A DNA stretch of 64,000 nucleotides from CAVLDP01 sp963661945 (GTDB lineage Bacteria; Bacillota; Clostridia; Lachnospirales; Lachnospiraceae): assembly GCA_963661945.1 (NCBI GenBank), contig CAVLDP010000002.1, forward strand, positions 108,890 to 172,889, written 5' to 3'. Of the stretch, positions 59,569 to 64,000 are shown piece by piece. The notes beneath the pieces are model-generated. The model had not been told where the DNA came from. It did not search any database and was given only the letters and a program-made list of their open reading frames with translations. Position numbers and translations under genes: made by a program. Position 1 is the stretch's first letter, and each line of letters begins with the position of its first letter.

Positions 59569-61665
59569 TTATTTTACGGAATAGAGCATCTCACCGTAGG
59601 TTGGATATGGCCAAATATCTGATGGAACTAAAGTCTCAAGTTCATCTACTGATGATCTAACCTCTTCCATATCTGCAAAGATAACATCATGATGGAATCT
59701 AGCTAATTCCAGTGAATCCGAAATCTCTTCAGCCTTCTTAATGTCTGACTCCAGCTTCTCTAAGCCTTCGTCCATGCTGCTTGTTAGCTCTGAAGCCTTC
59801 GTAAGTCGCTTCTCTTCTACAGAGGTTGAAACGGATGCTCCTGATGCTTTCTTGGCATTTATGGACTCAGCCAGAGTAAACTGATACTCACATGCTGCAG
59901 CCATAATATCCTTCTTCACCATGTCATCTAAGGTCAATGCCTCTATTGCAAGAACCTTGGTGTACTTCTCCAGTTCAATCTCATAGCGGCTCTCAAGCTC
60001 TCCCTCTGTAAATACAGAATGCTTGGTAAATAATGCCTTGGATTTCTCTGATACAAAGGAAGGAAGAGCATCTACAGTTGACTTCAGATTAGAAAGTCCT
60101 CTCTTACCAGCTTCCTCTACCCATTCCTCAGCATAGCCATTGCCATTAAAGATAATTCTCTTATGAGCAGTTAATTCTCTCTTCACCAGTTCATCAAGTG
60201 CCTGATCGAAGTCAGATGCTGCTTCCAGTTCTGTTGCAAAATTCTCAAGCGCTTCTGCAACAATAGTATTTAGCACAATGTTTGGACCAGCAATGGATGC
60301 TGTTGAACCAAGAGAACGGAATTCAAACTTATTACCTGTAAAAGCAAATGGTGACGTTCTGTTTCGATCTGTTGTATCCTGTGGAATTGGAGGAAGTACA
60401 GATGCACCAATTGACATTAATTTCTTCTTCTTGTCTGTATAATCTGTTCCATCGATTATGGACTCGACAATTGCCTCAAGCTCATCACCAAGGAACATGG
60501 AAATGATTGCTGGAGGTGCTTCATTCGCCCCCAGTCTGTGATCATTTCCAGCTGAAGCAACAGATACGCGGAGTAATTCCTGATATTCGTCAACCGCCTT
60601 AATGACAGCTGTTAAGAATAGTAAGAACTGCGCGTTTTGGGAAGGAGTAGCACCAGGTTCTAAGAGGTTTACTCCGGTATCCGTTGAAATAGACCAGTTG
60701 TTGTGTTTTCCAGATCCGTTGACACCTGCAAATGGCTTCTCATGCAGTAAGCAAGTCATGCCATGCCTTGCGGCCACAGTTTTCATCATTTCCATGGTGA
60801 GCTGGTTGTGGTCTGTTGCTATGTTTGTGGTTGAGAAAACTGGTGCAAGCTCATGCTGAGCTGGTGCAACTTCATTGTGCTTAGTTTTGGCAAGGACACC
60901 AAGCTTCCACAACTCCTCGTCTAACTCTTTCATGAAGGCAGAAACTCTAGGCTTAATTGTGCCAAAATAATGATCATCAAGTTCCTGTCCCTTTGGAGGC
61001 TTTGCTCCAAATAAGGTTCTACCTGTATAGATTAAGTCTGGTCTGGCATTATACATTTCGCTGTCAATCAGGAAATATTCCTGCTCAGGGCCAACCGTTG
61101 TAATAACTCTATTTACATCTTCATTTCCAAATAACTTAAGAATACGAACTGCCTGCTTATCAAGAGCCTGCATAGAACGAAGCAGCGGTGTCTTCTTATC
61201 TAATGCCTCTCCTGAATAAGAACAGAATGCTGTTGGGATGCATAAGGTATCATCCTTGATAAAGGCATAAGAGGTAGGATCCCAGGCTGTATAACCTCTT
61301 GCTTCAAATGTTGCACGAAGTCCTCCTGATGGGAATGAGGAAGCATCCGGTTCACCCTTCACTAACTCCTTGCCTGAGAAGGTCATAATTACCTTACCGC
61401 CAGCTTCTGGCTGAATGAAGGAATCATGCTTCTCTGCTGTAACGCCTGTCATTGGCTGGAACCAATGAGTAAAATGAGTAGCGCCCTGCTCAATTGCCCA
61501 ATCCTTCATGGCATGAGCAACTACATTTGCAACCTCAAGCTCAAGCTCTGAGCCATCCTCTATAGTCTTCTTCAGTGACTTGTAGGTATTCTTTGGAAGT
61601 CTTTCCTTCATCACTTCGTCATTAAAGACCTTGGAACCAAACAGTTCTTGCACATTCATTGTCAT
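59569..61665 (-). CDS. glnN: Glutamine synthetase type III
   Basis: 698 residues, the large GSIII form known from anaerobes such as Bacteroides and Ruminococcus. The GSIII marks are FTHWFQPMTG, KHDSFIQPE, FSGKELVKGEPDASSFPSGGLR, the catalytic KHNEVAPAQHELAP (about 253-266) and the GSGKHNNWS loop. AAGGAG lies nine bases before the first ATG. It is preceded by the third hexaloop terminator and follows asnB, so it can be read from the asnB promoter. A GSI is also encoded (46509-47795); two isoenzymes in one nitrogen island suggest use under different ammonia levels. Confidence 0.96.
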   Translation of the reverse strand: MTMNVQELFGSKVFNDEVMKERLPKNTYKSLKKTIEDGSELELEVANVVAHAMKDWAIEQGATHFTHWFQPMTGVTAEKHDSFIQPEAGGKVIMTFSGKELVKGEPDASSFPSGGLRATFEARGYTAWDPTSYAFIKDDTLCIPTAFCSYSGEALDKKTPLLRSMQALDKQAVRILKLFGNEDVNRVITTVGPEQEYFLIDSEMYNARPDLIYTGRTLFGAKPPKGQELDDHYFGTIKPRVSAFMKELDEELWKLGVLAKTKHNEVAPAQHELAPVFSTTNIATDHNQLTMEMMKTVAARHGMTCLLHEKPFAGVNGSGKHNNWSISTDTGVNLLEPGATPSQNAQFLLFLTAVIKAVDEYQELLRVSVASAGNDHRLGANEAPPAIISMFLGDELEAIVESIIDGTDYTDKKKKLMSIGASVLPPIPQDTTDRNRTSPFAFTGNKFEFRSLGSTASIAGPNIVLNTIVAEALENFATELEAASDFDQALDELVKRELTAHKRIIFNGNGYAEEWVEEAGKRGLSNLKSTVDALPSFVSEKSKALFTKHSVFTEGELESRYEIELEKYTKVLAIEALTLDDMVKKDIMAAACEYQFTLAESINAKKASGASVSTSVEEKRLTKASELTSSMDEGLEKLESDIKKAEEISDSLELARFHHDVIFADMEEVRSSVDELETLVPSDIWPYPTYGEMLYSVK

Positions 61666-61685
61666 ATTTTTTATCTCCTTCTTAT

Positions 61686-61738
61686 AAAAAATTAAAAGGC
61701 GTCCAGTAACAAAACTGCTACCGGACGCCTTTGTCCAA
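61686..61738 (-). promoter_or_regulatory. Hexaloop/terminator attenuator between asnB and glnN
   Basis: Minus strand: stem TTGGAC (61733-61738) and GTCCGG (61721-61726), four Watson-Crick and two wobble pairs, around the loop AAAGGC (61727-61732). The 3' arm is part of a terminator GGCGTCCGGTAGCA / TGTTACTGGACGCC (61698-61729) followed by TTTTAATTTTTT. It begins four bases after the asnB stop, so it controls read-through into glnN, amt, dapF and dapL. Confidence 0.85.
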
Positions 61739-61742
61739 CCTA

Positions 61743-63329
61743 TTACATTCCACTTGCTCCATAATTTTTAAGAACTCGTGCGCTTGGGTCATCCACATTG
61801 CAATTCTCCCAAGTCTTATTTGGCATCCAGAAATCTTTTACCATCTCTGCCTGCCCCGGATAATATTTCTCAAACAAATCTCGATATAAGAGAGATTCCT
61901 TGGTAAATGGACTAGCAAAAGGATATTTGACCTTTGCATGCTCCACATCTTCATCTGAATATATACTATCTGCATATTCCTTCAGGTAATCTACCATGGA
62001 ATGTCCAACTGCATCGGAAAATGCTGCCTTCTCACGAAAGAGAATATCATGTGGAAGATAATCACCTTCTTCAAAGGCATGTCGAAGTAGATATTTGCCC
62101 TTGTTATAGGTATTCATCTTAAGTTCCGGAGGAATTCGCATAACATAATCTACAAAATCCAAATCCCCAAAAGGAACTCTCGCTTCCATGGAGTGTACTG
62201 AAATACAGCGATCTGCTCGAAGTACATCATACATATATAGCTCTCTCAGCCGCTTCTCTGCTTCTAGCTGAAACTCTTCTGCATTCGGAGCAAAGTCCGT
62301 ATATTTATAGCCGAAAATCTCATCACTGATTTCGCCTGTCAGAAGAACTCTTATCTCTGGAAAATCCTTCTTAATTCCCTTACATATTAGATACATTCCC
62401 ATAGAAGCACGAATTGTCGTAATGTCATATGTTCCAAGGGAAGCAATTACTTCTTCGAGGCTCCTAAGTACAATATCTCGATTAATGATGATTTCATGGT
62501 GCTCTGTCCCAAGATACTCTGCTACTTCTCTTGCATACTTAAGATCTATCGCATCTTCATTCATACCAATTGCAAAAGTCTTAATCGGCTTATTCAGTAG
62601 TTTCTGTGAAATGGCACATACCAGAGAAGAATCAAGGCCACCTGATAGTAGGAAGCCAACAGGAGCATCCGCATCAAGTCTCTTCTCTACACCATTTATA
62701 AGAAGAGTGCGAATATTCCTACAGGCTGTCTCAAGATCATCTTCTACAAAGGATTGTCTCTTTGATAAATCTCGATAAGAGATAAACTTACCAGCTCTAT
62801 AATAGTGTCCAGGTGGGAACGGATAAATCTTATCTGCTAAATCAACCAGGTTCTTAGCCTCTGAAGAGAACATAATCGAACCCTCTTTGTCATAAGCATA
62901 GAAAAGAGGACGAATACCAATCGGATCTCTGGCTGCAACCAGATCATCCAGTTCCTTGTCATAGATGATCATAGCGAATTCTGCATCCAATCTCTCGAAC
63001 ATCTGAATGCCATATTCCTCATACATCGGAAGAATAATCTCGCAATCACTGTCACTAAGGAAGGAATATCCTTTTGCTTCTAATGCTTCCTTCTCCTTTC
63101 GAAAGCCATAGAGTTCGCCATTACAAACCACATAATTGCCATCGAGTTCAAATGGCTGCATTCCTTCTTCCGTAAGTCCCATAATCGCAAGTCTCTGGAA
63201 ACCAAGTACCGAATCAGATACCTCTATCACCCGCTGCATATCAGGTCCTCTGGAAAATGTCCTCTCAAATGCTGCTTCAAAATCAGCAAGTGGGATATGA
63301 CACTTTGATAATCCCATAATTGAACACAT
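61743..63329 (-). CDS. asnB: Asparagine synthase (glutamine-hydrolysing)
   Basis: 528 residues. After Met removal Cys2 (MCSIMGL) is the glutaminase nucleophile. The N-terminal amide-transfer domain (about 1-200, with RLAIMGL and VCNGELYGF) is followed by the ATP-dependent synthetase domain with SGGLDSSLVCAI (about 232) and SMEARVPFGDLDFVDYVM. The frame is open to 63386, but the ATG at 63329 has AAGGAG nine bases upstream and starts with the catalytic Cys. It is the first gene of asnB-glnN-amt-dapF-dapL and has two hexaloop terminators in tandem before it. Confidence 0.96.
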   Translation of the reverse strand: MCSIMGLSKCHIPLADFEAAFERTFSRGPDMQRVIEVSDSVLGFQRLAIMGLTEEGMQPFELDGNYVVCNGELYGFRKEKEALEAKGYSFLSDSDCEIILPMYEEYGIQMFERLDAEFAMIIYDKELDDLVAARDPIGIRPLFYAYDKEGSIMFSSEAKNLVDLADKIYPFPPGHYYRAGKFISYRDLSKRQSFVEDDLETACRNIRTLLINGVEKRLDADAPVGFLLSGGLDSSLVCAISQKLLNKPIKTFAIGMNEDAIDLKYAREVAEYLGTEHHEIIINRDIVLRSLEEVIASLGTYDITTIRASMGMYLICKGIKKDFPEIRVLLTGEISDEIFGYKYTDFAPNAEEFQLEAEKRLRELYMYDVLRADRCISVHSMEARVPFGDLDFVDYVMRIPPELKMNTYNKGKYLLRHAFEEGDYLPHDILFREKAAFSDAVGHSMVDYLKEYADSIYSDEDVEHAKVKYPFASPFTKESLLYRDLFEKYYPGQAEMVKDFWMPNKTWENCNVDDPSARVLKNYGASGM

Positions 63330-63354
63330 ATCTTTTCGCTCCTTCTTCGAAAAT

Positions 63355-63402
63355 AAAAAGACGCCGGAAGACTCTTGCCAAGTCATCCGACGCCTTTGTC
63401 GA
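63355..63402 (-). promoter_or_regulatory. Second (promoter-distal) hexaloop/terminator attenuator of asnB
   Basis: Minus strand: stem TCGAC (63398-63402) and GTCGG (63387-63391) around the loop AAAGGC (63392-63397). The terminator pairs GGCGTCGGATGACT with AGTCTTCCGGCGTC (one mismatch, wobbles; 63360-63394) and runs into TTTTTATTTT. It lies only 26 bases before the asnB start. Confidence 0.8.
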
Positions 63403-63406
63403 TTCT

Positions 63407-63458
63407 ATAAAAAGAAAAAGCGCTTCGGTTCTATTAAAACCAAAGCGCCATTGCTTTA
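63407..63458 (-). promoter_or_regulatory. First (promoter-proximal) hexaloop/terminator attenuator of asnB
   Basis: Minus strand: stem TAAAGC (63453-63458) and GCTTTG (63441-63446) around the loop AATGGC (63447-63452). The terminator pairs GCGCTTTGGTT with AACCGAAGCGC (63420-63448) and runs into TTTTTCTTTTTAT. The predicted transcript start is at the first base of this hairpin. Confidence 0.85.
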
Positions 63459-63465
63459 TGAAGAT

Positions 63466-63494
63466 ACTTTAATCCACCTATCATTACTTGTCAA
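63466..63494 (-). promoter_or_regulatory. Promoter of the asnB operon
   Basis: Minus-strand consensus -35 TTGACA (63489-63494) and -10 TAAAGT (63466-63471), spacer 17. The start falls at about 63459. Confidence 0.75.
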
Positions 63495-63522
63495 TAACTT
63501 TTTGTGAAAAATTTCACTTTTA

Positions 63523-63918
63523 TCACATCAAATCTGCAAGTGTCTTGGAATCAAGGTATTGATTGATTGCATCATTCAATCCTTCCCAGAAATCGATGGT
63601 CTTACAAGCTACTCTACGCTCACATTCTGGTGCGCCTTCCGCCAGACAGCTCACAGGCTCTAAGCTCTTCTCTGTTACTCTAAGAATCTCGCCAACTGTA
63701 TATTCCGATGGATCTCTAGTCAGACGATATCCGCCATTCTTACCCTGAACACCTTCGATCAATTTATTCTTCGTAAGAGCTGGTAGAAACTGTTCCAAAT
63801 ACTTAAGGGATAGATCCTGTCTTGCTGCAACATCCTTCATGGGAACCAGTCCATCCCCCTGATTCTCTGCCACATCAAGCATAACGCGAAGTGCATATCT
63901 ACCTCTTGTTGAAATCAT
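63523..63918 (-). CDS. Rrf2-family transcriptional regulator
   Basis: 131 residues with the winged-helix N-terminus MISTRGRYALRVMLDVA, the recognition part LSLKYLEQFLPALTKNKLI and GKNGGYRL wing typical of Rrf2. Three cysteines follow (VSCLAEGAPECERRVAC, about 92-107), spaced like the cluster-binding loop of IscR-type members and unlike the CymR type, which lacks them. It may thus sense iron-sulfur or redox state. AGGAGG lies nine bases upstream. The gene before it ends as a cysteine synthase; a link to cysteine control is possible but not shown. Confidence 0.93.
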   Translation of the reverse strand: MISTRGRYALRVMLDVAENQGDGLVPMKDVAARQDLSLKYLEQFLPALTKNKLIEGVQGKNGGYRLTRDPSEYTVGEILRVTEKSLEPVSCLAEGAPECERRVACKTIDFWEGLNDAINQYLDSKTLADLM

Positions 63919-63945
63919 TCTCTAAAACCTCCTACTAGTATATCC

Positions 63946-64000
63946 CTAGTCTTCAAACTTAAATAAATCTGTAGAATAATATCTGTCGCCGCTATCTGGA
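63946..64000 (-). CDS. Cysteine synthase-like protein, C-terminal fragment (cut by window edge)
   Basis: Only the last 17 residues are visible, ending PDSGDRYYSTDLFKFED and a TAG stop. The SG(D/E)RYxST(x)LF ending is characteristic of O-acetylserine sulfhydrylase (CysK). The stop is 27 bases before the Rrf2 start. The identification rests on this short tail alone. Confidence 0.65.
   Translation of the reverse strand, partial: PDSGDRYYSTDLFKFED

Noticed and set aside
63330..63386. A longer asnB reading frame starting at 63386
   Set aside because: The enzyme needs Cys at position 2 after Met removal, which is given only by the ATG at 63329.
63490..63522. Short inverted repeat GTGAAA/TTTCAC after the Rrf2 gene as a terminator
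   Set aside because: The stem is only five to six base pairs and is followed by A rather than T on the minus strand; it overlaps the asnB -35 region.
1..64000. CRISPR arrays, insertion sequences, phage genes
   Set aside because: No regularly spaced direct repeats, transposase motifs, terminal inverted repeats or phage structural genes were seen in the window.

Overview
The window reads as chromosomal housekeeping DNA of a low-to-moderate GC Clostridia, most likely Lachnospiraceae. Supporting signs are the conserved Firmicutes order nusB-xseA-xseB-ispA-dxs-tlyA-nadK-argR-recN, a T-box leader on pheST, a Firmicutes-like 6S RNA, a DUF975 membrane protein, a DUF5688 protein, a GGGtGRT/NifU-like pair, glnA linked to an ANTAR regulator, and strong AGGAGG-type ribosome binding sites. 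The genus cannot be resolved from the sequence alone. No insertion sequence, phage, CRISPR array or conjugation module is visible; almost every gene is on the minus strand.

Layout (minus-strand units read from high to low coordinate). 1-9007: a T-box controlled operon pheS-pheT-queA-PilZ-lgt-(J-domain protein)-(one-TM protein)-response regulator, cut by the left edge. 9018-9310: 6S RNA and divergent promoters. 9306-12529: citrate synthase (+), a small membrane protein (-), then a CheY-like protein and a three-repeat MshEN-like/CheX protein (+). 12558-15020: thrC (-) and an AP2-like DNA-binding protein (+). 15015-25215: the long nusB-to-recN operon with isoprenoid, DNA repair, NAD kinase and arginine-repressor genes, ending in a DUF975 protein and an esterase. 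25300-29339: Asp23, an EAL phosphodiesterase, a hydrolase and a TraX-like protein. 29323-32789: ilvN-ilvC-leuC-leuD. 32786-34790: a phosphopantetheinyl transferase and a COG2509 flavoprotein. 34857-36704: the NifU-like/GGGtGRT operon. 36810-41028: an ATPase, topB and a left-handed beta-helix protein. 41066-44756: asd, argH, queH and a membrane protein. 44801-45919 (+): tRNA-Thr(CGT) and a DUF5688 protein. 45966-63494: a glutamine/nitrogen island. 63523-64000: an Rrf2 regulator and the 3' end of a cysK-like gene.

The nitrogen island is the most interesting part. It holds gltB-gltD-glnA(type I)-ANTAR regulator, pyrG, and asnB-glnN(type III)-amt::PII-dapF-dapL. In front of gltB, pyrG, glnN and, twice in tandem, asnB there is the same small RNA module: a hairpin with the six-base loop AAAGGC or AATGGC (A at 1, G at 4, the loop signature known for ANTAR targets), whose 3' arm is also the 5' arm of a rho-independent terminator. 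At pyrG and asnB a good promoter places the transcript start within a few bases of this hairpin, so the RNA seems to start with the switch. I infer a glutamine regulon controlled by antitermination through the ANTAR protein encoded at the end of the gltBD-glnA operon, using a single hexaloop hairpin per terminator rather than the usual pair.

A second theme is cyclic-di-GMP: a PilZ protein, a membrane EAL phosphodiesterase with its catalytic residues present, and a CheX-type protein carrying three MshEN-like c-di-GMP motifs beside a CheY. Several start codons were moved downstream of the longest possible start on the basis of ribosome binding sites and family length; these are stated in each entry.
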